Shown here in pieces: positions 1 through 7,685 of a DNA stretch of 64,000 bases (position 1 is its first letter; the number at the start of each line of letters is the position of its first letter). The position numbers were made by a program, and so were the translations under genes. The DNA is from an uncultured Treponema sp. (GTDB taxonomy: Bacteria; Spirochaetota; Spirochaetia; Treponematales; Treponemataceae). The stretch covers positions 76,305-140,304 of the forward strand of contig CAKUZR010000006.1 in the NCBI GenBank assembly GCA_934718065.1, read 5' to 3'. Below the pieces are notes generated by a model. The model was not told where the DNA came from. It searched no databases and was given only the letters and a program-made list of their open reading frames with translations.

Positions 1-1808
1 ACGGTTGCCTGCATTGCAAGGCTTGGAATCATAAAAAGCGGATCATCGAATTTTTTGTCAACGCAGACTGCTTCGCCCTGCCATTCCGGGTTTTGAATAA
101 GATAAATCAGTTTCCAGTGAGTTTCGCTTAGTCGGCTGGCTTTCCGAGCCGCTACGCTTGCCGCGTCGCCCTGGCTGATCCGTTCAAGCATTGAATCCTT
201 GTCGATAAGTTTTCGTCCGTCCAGAAAAGCCCTGAGCTGCTGGTGCGCCACAAGGTCGCTGTAGCGGCGGAGCGGGCTTGTAACCTGGCTGTAGATTGCG
301 ATTCCCAGCCCGGAATGCATTGCCGGCGTTATTCCAACGCTGCGCTTTCGCATGCATTTTAAAAGCTGGAACTGGCCCGCGAGTCCGGGAAGAATTTTTT
401 CCGGAATAGACGGAGCTTCCTGGCTGACATAAGGGAACGGAATTTTGTTTTTGAACGCGAAATTCGCTGCGCCTTCCCCGGCCAAAAGCATCATTTCGCA
501 GACCATAGAATCTGCCTCGTAGCGGACGAGCGGAGAAACCGAGACTTTTTTGGTTTCCGGCTCAACGCTGATATGGATTTCCGGAAGATCAATGCTTGTG
601 GCGCCAGATTTTTTCCGCCGCGCAATATTTTTTTCAGCAATGTCGAAAAGCGGCTTCAGCTCCGGAGAATTTTTCTGCGCTGTCGCCTGCTCGTAGGTCA
701 GCCGTTTTACATTCACTTTTGTCTTGAAAATCTGACATTCGCTGATTGTGCAGTCTTCGTTCAGAAGAAGCCTGAAGGAAAGGGCGTTGCTTTTTTCCTG
801 GAGGCCCAGCGCGTAGTCGGCGAGGCTTTCCTCTGCAAGCATGCGGACTGCGCCTTCCGGAAGGTAAAGCGTGGTTCCCTTGTTTCTGGCAACTTTGTCA
901 ATTGAGCTGTCCGGAAGCACGAAGCAGGCTGGATCCGCAATGTGAACCCAAAGATATTTTCCGTCCCAGGCAACCGCGTCGTCCGGGTCTGCCGACCATG
1001 AATTGTCGATTGCGTATGCGGTCTGCTCAAGCTCCAGGCGTTCTTCCTGCGGCGGAGTTCCAAGCCCTTCCTTTGCGCTGACCATTGAAAGTCCGTAGCG
1101 AGTTGGATACGGATTTTTTGTGATGTCCCAGATTCCTGTTTCAATTAAAAGTTTGTGCGCTTTTTCCGGGCTTTGCGTAACGCCGGCTTCCACCATGATT
1201 TTTGATTTTTCAGATTTGCAGAGCGCGACGTTTTCAACTTCGGACATAAATTTTGCGTCGTCCGGCAGATTCAGCTTGCGCTGCTTGAGCCGTTCTATAA
1301 AAGCGTCGTGAATTTCCTGTTCGTGCTCTTTTTCGTAGTTTTTTTTGTTGATTGCGTCAATCTGCTCCTGGGAGCGCGGAATGAAATTTATTCTGCCGTT
1401 TTTAAGTGCGTCCTCTGAAAGCGCGAATTCCACGGATGAAACCAGCGAACTGAACAGAAACCAGCTTTCGCCAGGAATCAAAGCTCCGCGGATGATTTCC
1501 GCAAGTTCTGAAAAAGATATTTCTGCGGCCGCGGTTGACTCATCGCTTGAAAGCAGCTCGTGCGCCTCTTTAATCTGGCCTGAAATTTTGTCGTCTGAAA
1601 AATCCAGAAGGGATTCCAGCGACGCGCAAGGTTCTTCGCTCAAAGGAATTATGTCTTTTTCGCGGACTTTCTGCGTTGCGTACTGGGCTTTTTTGCCGGT
1701 AGCAGTGGCTGGAGAAACTTGAAATTTTACAACGATTTTATCGCCGTCAAATTCTTGGATTACGGCGCAGTTTTTTTTATACAAAACAGGAATGTCTTTT
1801 TTGAACAT
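1..1808 (-). CDS. RNB-domain (RNase II/R family) exoribonuclease, 3' end missing
   Basis: The gene starts at ATG 1808 and runs off the left edge, so about 602 codons are visible without a stop and the C-terminus is missing. RNB enzymes degrade RNA processively from the 3' end in the cytoplasm. The four catalytic aspartates of the family are visible at residues 268, 274, 276 and 277 in AIDNSWSADPDDAV. The later signature SPLRRYSDLVAHQQL lies near residue 505. The N-terminal ~250 residues hold a short beta-rich start (FDGDKIVVKF) and helical segments instead of clear tandem cold-shock domains. That resembles the compact RNase II-like branch more than canonical RNase R. Whether a C-terminal S1 domain follows cannot be seen. 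No close upstream Shine-Dalgarno is obvious. Confidence 0.85.
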   Translation of the reverse strand, partial: MFKKDIPVLYKKNCAVIQEFDGDKIVVKFQVSPATATGKKAQYATQKVREKDIIPLSEEPCASLESLLDFSDDKISGQIKEAHELLSSDESTAAAEISFSELAEIIRGALIPGESWFLFSSLVSSVEFALSEDALKNGRINFIPRSQEQIDAINKKNYEKEHEQEIHDAFIERLKQRKLNLPDDAKFMSEVENVALCKSEKSKIMVEAGVTQSPEKAHKLLIETGIWDITKNPYPTRYGLSMVSAKEGLGTPPQEERLELEQTAYAIDNSWSADPDDAVAWDGKYLWVHIADPACFVLPDSSIDKVARNKGTTLYLPEGAVRMLAEESLADYALGLQEKSNALSFRLLLNEDCTISECQIFKTKVNVKRLTYEQATAQKNSPELKPLFDIAEKNIARRKKSGATSIDLPEIHISVEPETKKVSVSPLVRYEADSMVCEMMLLAGEGAANFAFKNKIPFPYVSQEAPSIPEKILPGLAGQFQLLKCMRKRSVGITPAMHSGLGIAIYSQVTSPLRRYSDLVAHQQLRAFLDGRKLIDKDSMLERISQGDAASVAARKASRLSETHWKLIYLIQNPEWQGEAVCVDKKFDDPLFMIPSLAMQAT

Positions 1809-1848
1809 ACTTAAATATAGCAAAAAAAACGCCAAGTGTGGAAGTGGA

Positions 1849-1956
1849 CTTGCGCGGGATTGTAACCGCTTGCCGCAGGCAAGTTGCAAAGCGAAGCGCA
1901 GCAATGAGGCGGAAGCCGGAACGGTGAAAAGCCCGTTGCGGAAGGAATTTGCGCCC
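1849..1956 (-). repeat. Dispersed intergenic repeat R1, copy a
   Basis: This GC-rich stretch is largely the reverse complement of 4189-4308. Shared blocks run in the same order: the segment around GCGCGGGATTGTAACCGC, a small hairpin of the CTTGCC/GGCAAG type, then AAGCCGGAACGGTG and AAGCCCGTTGCGGAAG. A middle section differs between the copies. The two copies bracket lysC-dapB in opposite orientation. No ORF with family features lies in it. Confidence 0.75.
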
Positions 1957-1973
1957 TGAAACAGAAAATGAAA

Positions 1974-2002
1974 TTGCATAAATATACGAAAATGTGTATT
2001 TT
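1974..2002 (+). promoter_or_regulatory. Candidate promoter of lysC
   Basis: TTGCAT at 1974-1979 and TATTTT at 1997-2002 are separated by 17 bases. Only 6 bases separate the -10 box from ATG 2009, so transcription should begin at or next to the start codon. The -10 match is weak (4 of 6). Confidence 0.45.
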
Positions 2003-2008
2003 ATTTAT

Positions 2009-3334
2009 ATGATAGTTATGAAATTCGGCGGCTCTTCAGTTGCCAATGCGGACAGAATAAAGCATGTAGCTTCGATTATTAAGGCTTACAGGGAAAAGCG
2101 CCCGGTTGTGGTTCTTAGCGCGATGGGCGACACAACTGACCATCTTTTGGCGGCGGCGGACTTGGCGGTTACGGGAACTGTGGATGTTGCCGGCGTGGCG
2201 AAACTTCACGAGGAAACGGCGAAAGAGCTTGGAATAAATATTGATACGATTGAATCTCTTCTGGCGGAGCTGAAGCAGCTTCTGACTGGAATTTCTATGC
2301 TTAAGGAAATCAGCAAGCGTTCGCGCGATTACCTTGTTTCTTTTGGCGAGCGTATGTCTGTCAGGATGATGGCGGCGTATTTGAACAGCCAGGGAATTGA
2401 CGCGAAATTCTACGATGCGTGGGATATTGGTTTTGTGAGCGATTCAAATTATATGGCGGCGGAGCTTCTTGATGAAGTCTGGGAAAATATTCCGCAGCAT
2501 CTGGGCGCTTACAAAAGCGGGGCGGACAACGCAATTCCGATTGTCACAGGATTTATTGCGAAGGACAGAAAGGGCACAATCACAACGCTTGGTCGCGGCG
2601 GCTCGGACTTGACTGCCACAATGATTGGCGCGGCGATGAACGCGGAGGAAGTTCAGACTTGGAAGGACGTTGACGGAATTCTTACGACAGATCCGCGTGT
2701 TGTGAAAGAGGCTAAGCCTGTGCCGGAAGTTACTTACGAGGAAGCCCAGGAGCTTGCGATGTTCGGCTCGCAGGTTCTGCATCCGCGCTCGATGGTTCCG
2801 GTGCGAAAGAGCGGAACGCCGGTCCGGGTGAAGAATTCATACAACATTGAAAGCAAAGGCACAATAATTGTTGAAAAGCACAGCGGAAAAGTGCCTCCAG
2901 TATGCGCGATTACTTCGGTCAAGCACGTTCAGCTGATTGATATGGTTTCTAACCGGATGCTCGGCGCGGCAGGATTTTTGGCGCATATTTTCAATAATTT
3001 CCTGAAATGGAATGTCTGCATTGATGTGATCGCGACATCTGAAGTTTCTGTTTCATGCACAGTAAGCGGAAAGGAAAAACTTGAAGGCCTGGTGCAGGAC
3101 TTGGGAAAAGCGTGCGATGTTTCAGTTCGGAAGGAACGCGCCATCATAACAGTGATTTGCGACGTTGAACATTCTTCCGCGATTCTTGCGAGCGGCTTTG
3201 ACGCGTTGGCGGACGAAGGAATAAACGTTCAGATGATAAGTCAGGGCGCTTCAAAAGTGAATATCAGTTTTATAGTGAACGACGACGAGGCTGACCGGAC
3301 AGTGCAGATTTTGCACAAAGCGTATTTTGGCTAG
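2009..3334 (+). CDS. lysC: Aspartate kinase
   Basis: This enzyme phosphorylates L-aspartate, the first step to lysine/diaminopimelate, threonine and methionine. The N-terminal amino-acid-kinase motif MKFGGSSVA is present, followed by the RDYLVSFGER region and the GRGGSDLTATMIGAA block typical of aspartate kinases. Two ACT domains fill the last ~150 residues and usually bind the feedback inhibitor. From ATG 2009 the protein has 441 residues, normal for a monofunctional enzyme. A GTG at 1994 is in frame but falls in the -10 region, and ATG 2018 is another possible start. No Shine-Dalgarno precedes any of them. dapB follows 60 bases downstream on the same strand, so the pair probably serves lysine and peptidoglycan-precursor synthesis. 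Confidence 0.93.
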   Translation: MIVMKFGGSSVANADRIKHVASIIKAYREKRPVVVLSAMGDTTDHLLAAADLAVTGTVDVAGVAKLHEETAKELGINIDTIESLLAELKQLLTGISMLKEISKRSRDYLVSFGERMSVRMMAAYLNSQGIDAKFYDAWDIGFVSDSNYMAAELLDEVWENIPQHLGAYKSGADNAIPIVTGFIAKDRKGTITTLGRGGSDLTATMIGAAMNAEEVQTWKDVDGILTTDPRVVKEAKPVPEVTYEEAQELAMFGSQVLHPRSMVPVRKSGTPVRVKNSYNIESKGTIIVEKHSGKVPPVCAITSVKHVQLIDMVSNRMLGAAGFLAHIFNNFLKWNVCIDVIATSEVSVSCTVSGKEKLEGLVQDLGKACDVSVRKERAIITVICDVEHSSAILASGFDALADEGINVQMISQGASKVNISFIVNDDEADRTVQILHKAYFG

Positions 3335-3394
3335 AAGTTTTTAGCAGGCCGTGGCGGAGAAAAGTTTTTCAGAGTTTGATTTGGAAGGTTTGAT

Positions 3395-4174
3395 ATGAAA
3401 ATTGCACTTGTTGGATATGGAAAAATGGGGCACATGATTGCGGAATGTGCAAAAAATCTTGGACACGAAATAGTTGCGGCGGTTGACGTGGTTTCAGAGG
3501 ACGCGACTGTTAAAGTTCCGTCCGGCGACTACGAGGCAGTTGCCCGCGCGGTAAAATCCAGCGGCGCGGAGGGCGTTATTGAGTTCAGCCATCCTACAGC
3601 GGTCATGGGAAATATAAAGGCTCTCCTTCCTTTGGGGCTCCCGGTTGTAGTTGGAACAACAGGCTGGAACGACAAATACGACGAAGTGAACAAACTTGCC
3701 GCTGACTGCGGTGGAACAATTATGACATCCTCGAATTTTTCAATCGGTGTGAATATGCTTTACAAAATCGTTGCAGAAGCCGTAAAAATCATGGAGCAGT
3801 GGCCGGAATACGACATCGCTACCTGGGAGGCTCACCACAACCAGAAGGCGGACAGCCCGTCCGGAACTGCGCTTACGCTGGCCCAGACAATTCTTGCGAA
3901 CACAAAGAAAAAAACAGAAATCGTTACGGACGCATTCCACGAAAAGCCGAAGCCGGAGCAGCTGCACGTTTCTTCAACACGCTGCGGCTCGATTCCGGGA
4001 ACGCACACAGTCTTTTTTGACAGCAAGGCGGACACAATTGAAATTACGCACCGCGCGCGAAGCCGTGAAGGTTTTGCGGTTGGAGCGGTTCACGCGCTGG
4101 AAAAACTTTCAGAAGCGGTAAAAACAGGCGCTTTGAAAAAGGGCGCGCTCTACACGATGAAAGATTTGTTCTGA
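3395..4174 (+). CDS. dapB: 4-hydroxy-tetrahydrodipicolinate reductase
   Basis: DapB reduces hydroxy-tetrahydrodipicolinate with NAD(P)H in the diaminopimelate/lysine pathway. The N-terminal Rossmann motif is VGYGKMGHM (residues 6-14). GTTGWN and the SSNFSIGVNM segment follow. The family signature EAHHNQKADSPSGTA carries the catalytic His-His and Lys. At 259 residues it is the usual length. A good Shine-Dalgarno (GGAAGG) stands just before ATG 3395. It lies 60 bases after lysC and is likely cotranscribed with it. A hairpin terminator at 4462 ends the unit. Confidence 0.95.
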   Translation: MKIALVGYGKMGHMIAECAKNLGHEIVAAVDVVSEDATVKVPSGDYEAVARAVKSSGAEGVIEFSHPTAVMGNIKALLPLGLPVVVGTTGWNDKYDEVNKLAADCGGTIMTSSNFSIGVNMLYKIVAEAVKIMEQWPEYDIATWEAHHNQKADSPSGTALTLAQTILANTKKKTEIVTDAFHEKPKPEQLHVSSTRCGSIPGTHTVFFDSKADTIEITHRARSREGFAVGAVHALEKLSEAVKTGALKKGALYTMKDLF

Positions 4175-4188
4175 TTTTTCTTTTTTTT

Positions 4189-4308
4189 GGGCGCAAATTT
4201 CTTCCGCAACGGGCTTTCCACCGTTCCGGCTTGCGCCTCATTGCGCCGTCCGCACTGCGTGCTGCCTTTGCAACTTGCCTGCGGCAAGCGGTTACAATCC
4301 CGCGCAAG
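4189..4308 (+). repeat. Dispersed intergenic repeat R1, copy b
   Basis: This copy is inverted relative to 1849-1956. It contains the same ordered blocks, including CAACGGGCTTTCCACCGTTC and the hairpin ACTTGCC-tgc-GGCAAGC. The gene-free stretch 4175-4483 consists of this copy, a short GC-rich spacer and the R2 repeat. I see no supportable gene in it. Confidence 0.75.
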
Positions 4309-4411
4309 TTCCTTCCCGGAATTTTTGTTTTGTGCGCGGAATTTTTGCGGGGCGTTGCGGGGCTGCGTTTTTTTTACTCTTTGCTGAAGTTTCGCATGGC
4401 AGCCCCGCTGG

Positions 4412-4481
4412 GTGGGGTAGACGAAAAGCCTGCTTAGCGGAGCGGGCTGGCTTTGAGGCGTAGGGCGGGGCTCCGCCCTTC
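4412..4481 (+). repeat. Dispersed intergenic repeat R2, copy a
   Basis: The segment contains GGGTAGACGAAAAG, then GCGGAGCGGG, TTTGAGGCGTAGGGCGGG and a CCCTTC end. The same blocks recur in order at 24667-24719. Copy a has an extra ~10 bases between the first two blocks. Confidence 0.7.
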
Positions 4482-4485
4482 TTTT
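4462..4485 (+). terminator. Rho-independent terminator after dapB
   Basis: A perfect 7-bp stem AGGGCGG/CCGCCCT (4462-4468 and 4473-4479) with loop GGCT is followed by TCTTTT. The hairpin is the 3' end of repeat R2 copy a, so the repeat supplies the terminator. Confidence 0.65.
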
Positions 4486-5179
4486 AAAATACCATCAATG
4501 AAAATCCGGCGGTTACAAAAAACTGTCCGGCAATGTATAAAATCATTCTGAAAACGCGGTCTTTCGCGCTTGCCTTTATAAAAAATCCTTTTACAATAAG
4601 CGCCTGGGCTGCGGCTAAAATTGTGCATCCTGCAAAAAGCAGCGCGGAATAAAGCCTGGGCTGCCCGAAAAGCGTAAGAACCGAGCCGTAGTGAAGAACC
4701 ATCAGCGGCGCAATGAAAAGAACTGTTCCGGCGGTTTTGAGCGCGTTTCTTTTTCCGATTGCGAAAATATAATATAGAACAAAAAGCGCGATGTATGCTG
4801 CGAAAATCGCGGCGATAATCCACGGGGAAAAGCTGAAAAGCCTGAACGACGGGCGAATCAGCATTATGTAGCTTAAAAAGCTCGCCACAAAAAATATTGC
4901 GCAGGCAACCACGTTTTTTCTTTTTTTCGGCAGGAACTGAAGGCACGCGCCGGTAAGCCCGAAGATTGTCGCGGCGGAAATCCAGACAATTATTGTTATT
5001 GAGTCCGGCACAAGCGGAACCAGAACCATCAGCCATGCGGCTAGCAGAAACGCGTGCATGCACGGAGCCGCAATGTATTCCATCAGGGAAATTTTCTTGT
5101 GGTAGCCGATGATTTCCACAACTGCGCTTGCAATGAAAAGCGCGGTGAATATTAAAAATAAAATGTTAAAAATGCTCAT
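4484..5179 (-). CDS. YhhN-like multipass membrane protein
   Basis: The 231-residue product is almost entirely hydrophobic, with about seven or eight predicted membrane helices joined by short loops and no large soluble domain. Length, helix number and the short basic loop after two helices (LPKKRKN) resemble the YhhN/TMEM86 (lysoplasmalogenase) family, but I see no diagnostic residue pair that settles it. Function is therefore only suggested: possible ether-lipid headgroup hydrolysis. It is transcribed divergently from the oxaloacetate decarboxylase operon and its 3' end abuts the dapB terminator. An extended -10 box lies 12 bases before the ATG, leaving almost no leader. Confidence 0.55.
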   Translation of the reverse strand: MSIFNILFLIFTALFIASAVVEIIGYHKKISLMEYIAAPCMHAFLLAAWLMVLVPLVPDSITIIVWISAATIFGLTGACLQFLPKKRKNVVACAIFFVASFLSYIMLIRPSFRLFSFSPWIIAAIFAAYIALFVLYYIFAIGKRNALKTAGTVLFIAPLMVLHYGSVLTLFGQPRLYSALLFAGCTILAAAQALIVKGFFIKASAKDRVFRMILYIAGQFFVTAGFSLMVF

Positions 5180-5191
5180 AATTTGGTTTTG

Positions 5192-5200
5192 ATTATAACA
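5192..5200 (-). promoter_or_regulatory. Extended -10 promoter of the YhhN-like gene
   Basis: On the minus strand the sequence reads TGT TATAAT, a perfect -10 (5192-5197) with an upstream TG. It ends 12 bases before ATG 5179. No good -35 is visible, as is common for extended -10 promoters. Confidence 0.5.
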
Positions 5201-5207
5201 CGATTTA

Positions 5208-5236
5208 TTGAAAAATAGGTTGGATTCTTTTATAAT
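5208..5236 (+). promoter_or_regulatory. Promoter of the oadGAB operon
   Basis: TTGAAA (5208-5213), a 17-base spacer and a perfect TATAAT (5231-5236) predict a start near 5243 and a ~42-base leader carrying AGGAGG. This is one of the strongest promoters in the window. Confidence 0.75.
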
Positions 5237-5284
5237 TTAGGAAATATTTTGTTTTTCAAAATAGTCCTAATTTCAGGAGGATAT

Positions 5285-5560
5285 ATGACAATTTCTCAGA
5301 TGCTCGGGCAGAGCGGTCTTTTGACTTTGCTGGGTATGGCTGTTGTATTCGCTTTTATAATCATCTTGATTGTCTGCATGAATATTCTTCATTGTGTTGT
5401 TCACGCGCTCAAGCTGGATAAAGACGAAGTTAAACCTGCTGCGAAGGCGGCTCCGAAGGTTGCTGCAAAAACTGTTTCCGTGGCTGCGAATAATGCTGTT
5501 GACAAGAAGGCAATAATTGCCGCGATCGCTATGGCGGTTCATGAAAAAGAGAACAATTAA
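5285..5560 (+). CDS. oadG: Oxaloacetate decarboxylase, gamma subunit
   Basis: OadG is the small membrane anchor that joins the carboxyltransferase OadA to the Na+-pumping OadB. The 91-residue protein has one hydrophobic helix (about residues 13-35, LTLLGMAVVFAFIIILIVCM) and a hydrophilic Ala/Lys/Val-rich tail. That is the normal size and layout of the family. ATG 5285 is chosen because AGGAGG at 5275-5280 precedes it; the upstream in-frame TTG 5249 has no such site. oadA begins 19 bases after the stop. The family is divergent, so the call leans on size, topology and operon position. Confidence 0.85.
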   Translation: MTISQMLGQSGLLTLLGMAVVFAFIIILIVCMNILHCVVHALKLDKDEVKPAAKAAPKVAAKTVSVAANNAVDKKAIIAAIAMAVHEKENN

Positions 5561-5579
5561 ATAAGAGGTAAAATTAAAA

Positions 5580-7658
5580 ATGGCTAAAGTAGGAATTACA
5601 GAACTTGCAATCCGTGACGCGCACCAGTCGCTTCACGCTACTCGTATGACAACGGCAGATATGCTTCCTGCATGTCCAATGCTTGATAAAATCGGTTATA
5701 AATTTATTGAAGGATGGGGCGGCGCAACTTACGACTCGTGCATCCGCTTCTTGAATGAAGATCCTTGGGACCGCCTTAGAAAGCTTCACGCGGCGCTTCC
5801 GAACAACAAGATTATGATGCTTTTGCGCGCGCAGAACCTTCTTGGATACCGCCACTATGCTGACGATGTTGTTCAGAAATTCGTTGAGACTGCCGCGAAG
5901 AACGGAATCGATGTGTTCCGAATTTTTGATGCCTGCAACGACCCTCGCAATATGGAATGCGCTACAAAGGCTGCCAAGAAAACTGGAAAGCATGTTCAGA
6001 TGGCTATTTCGTATGCGGTTACTCCTTACCACACAATTGAAAAGTATGCCGAGCTTGCAAAAACTTACGCTGACTTCGGTGCGGACTCAATTTGTATCAA
6101 GGATATGTCAGGTCTTTTGAAGCCTTACGTTGCGTACGATCTGGTAAAGGCAATCAAGGCGAAAGTTGATCTTCCTGTTGAAATCCATTCCCATGCCACA
6201 ACTGGTCTTTCAGTTGCTACTTTGCTGAAGGCTGCCGAGGCTGGCGCAGATATTCTTGACACAGCGATTTCCTCAATGTCGATGGGAACTTCACATTCTC
6301 CTACAGAAACTGTTGTTGAAATGCTTAAAGGCACTGACCTGGACACTGAGCTTGACACAAAGGCTCTTCTTGAAATTGCGGCTTATTTCCGCGAAATCAG
6401 AAAGCACTACGCTTCGCTTGAATCAAAATTCCTTGGTGCGGACACACGAATCCTTGTTTCCCAGGTTCCGGGCGGAATGCTTTCAAACCTTGAAAACCAG
6501 CTGAAGCAGCAGGGCGCGGGCGACAAAATGGATGAAGTTCTTGCAGAGCTTCCGCGCGTTCACAAGGATGCTGGATACGTTCCTCTTGTAACACCGACTT
6601 CTCAGATTGTTGGAACTCAGGCTGTAATGAATGTTCTTATGGGCCGCTACACAACAATGACTCAGGATTTCAGAAATCTTCTTGTAGGACGATTCGGAAA
6701 GCTTCCGGCTGATCCAAATCCTGATTTGGTAAAGAAAGCTCTTGAACAGAACAAGATGGAAAAGGTTGTGACTTGCCGTCCGGCAGACCTTATCGAGCCG
6801 GAATGGGACAAAATGCTTGAAGAGTCAAAGAAGAACGGCGGTGACGGTTCTGACGAGGATGCTCTTACTTATGCTATGTTCCCGAACGTTGCTCCAAAAT
6901 TCTTTGCGGAACGTTCTAAAGGCCCGGTTGATGCTGAAACAGCTTTCGGCGCGAAGAAAGAGGCTCCGGCTGCACCAAAAGCGGCTTCAAACGGCGGTTC
7001 TTATTCAATCACTGTGAACGGAACTTCTTACAATGTAACTTCAGACGGAAAAGGCAATATCAATGTAAATGGAACTGCTTACAACGTTGCGTTCGGAAAA
7101 CCTGGCGCGGCTCCGGCAGCCTCAGCGGCTCCAGCGGCAGCTCCTGTTGTAACCGGCGGAACTGAGATTCCTTCACCTGTTGCCGGAACACTTTTGCGCT
7201 ATGCTGTTGATTCCGGTGCTTCTGTAAAACGCGGAGACACAGTGATTGTCCTTGAATCAATGAAAATGGAGCTTGAGGTAAAAGCCCCTGCTGACGGTGT
7301 CGTGACATTCTCTGTTCAGCCTGGCTCACAGGTTTCTGCCGGACAGTCCCTTGGTTCTGTAGGCGGTGCTGTTTCTGCGCCGGCTGCTCCTGCAAAAACT
7401 AAGGCTGCTGAGTCTGCTCCTGTCGCTGCGCCTGCCGCAGCTGGTTCTGGAGCACCTGTTCCTTCTCCGGTTGCTGGAACTTTGCTGAAATACGCAGTTT
7501 CAGAAGGTTCTTCTGTAAACAAAGGCGATACAGTTGTAATCCTTGAATCAATGAAAATGGAGCTTGAAGTAAAAGCGCCGGCCGCTGGAAAAATTCATTT
7601 TGTGGCTGCCACAGGTTCTCAGGTTGCAAATGGTCAGACTCTTGCTGAAATTCAGTAA
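5580..7658 (+). CDS. oadA: Oxaloacetate decarboxylase, alpha subunit with two biotinyl domains
   Basis: OadA transfers the carboxyl group of oxaloacetate to biotin. The N-terminal carboxyltransferase TIM barrel begins ITELAIRDAHQSLHATRM and has metal-binding features such as EIHSHATTG. A PYC/OADA-type conserved region extends to about residue 450. The C-terminus is unusual: two complete biotinyl-lipoyl domains in tandem, each with an ESMKM biotinylation motif, at Lys562 and Lys659. They are joined by Ala/Pro-rich linkers. A short duplicated beta motif (VNGTSYNV, VNGTAYNV) precedes them. The DNA around the two biotin sites shares a 28-base identical run, so the duplication is recent or homogenised. 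The product should be a soluble subunit docked on OadG. Translation starts after an AAGAGG site. Confidence 0.95.
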   Translation: MAKVGITELAIRDAHQSLHATRMTTADMLPACPMLDKIGYKFIEGWGGATYDSCIRFLNEDPWDRLRKLHAALPNNKIMMLLRAQNLLGYRHYADDVVQKFVETAAKNGIDVFRIFDACNDPRNMECATKAAKKTGKHVQMAISYAVTPYHTIEKYAELAKTYADFGADSICIKDMSGLLKPYVAYDLVKAIKAKVDLPVEIHSHATTGLSVATLLKAAEAGADILDTAISSMSMGTSHSPTETVVEMLKGTDLDTELDTKALLEIAAYFREIRKHYASLESKFLGADTRILVSQVPGGMLSNLENQLKQQGAGDKMDEVLAELPRVHKDAGYVPLVTPTSQIVGTQAVMNVLMGRYTTMTQDFRNLLVGRFGKLPADPNPDLVKKALEQNKMEKVVTCRPADLIEPEWDKMLEESKKNGGDGSDEDALTYAMFPNVAPKFFAERSKGPVDAETAFGAKKEAPAAPKAASNGGSYSITVNGTSYNVTSDGKGNINVNGTAYNVAFGKPGAAPAASAAPAAAPVVTGGTEIPSPVAGTLLRYAVDSGASVKRGDTVIVLESMKMELEVKAPADGVVTFSVQPGSQVSAGQSLGSVGGAVSAPAAPAKTKAAESAPVAAPAAAGSGAPVPSPVAGTLLKYAVSEGSSVNKGDTVVILESMKMELEVKAPAAGKIHFVAATGSQVANGQTLAEIQ

Positions 7659-7685
7659 GGTTTAAGTTACTTTTCGAGGAACATA

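Noticed and set aside
573..1722. Several short plus-strand open frames at the left edge
   Set aside because: All are antisense to the RNB exoribonuclease, whose catalytic motifs are intact on the minus strand.
1849..4308. Idea that lysC-dapB is a transposon bounded by inverted repeats
   Set aside because: The copies are internally diverged, there is no transposase or clear target duplication, and the genes are ordinary core genes.
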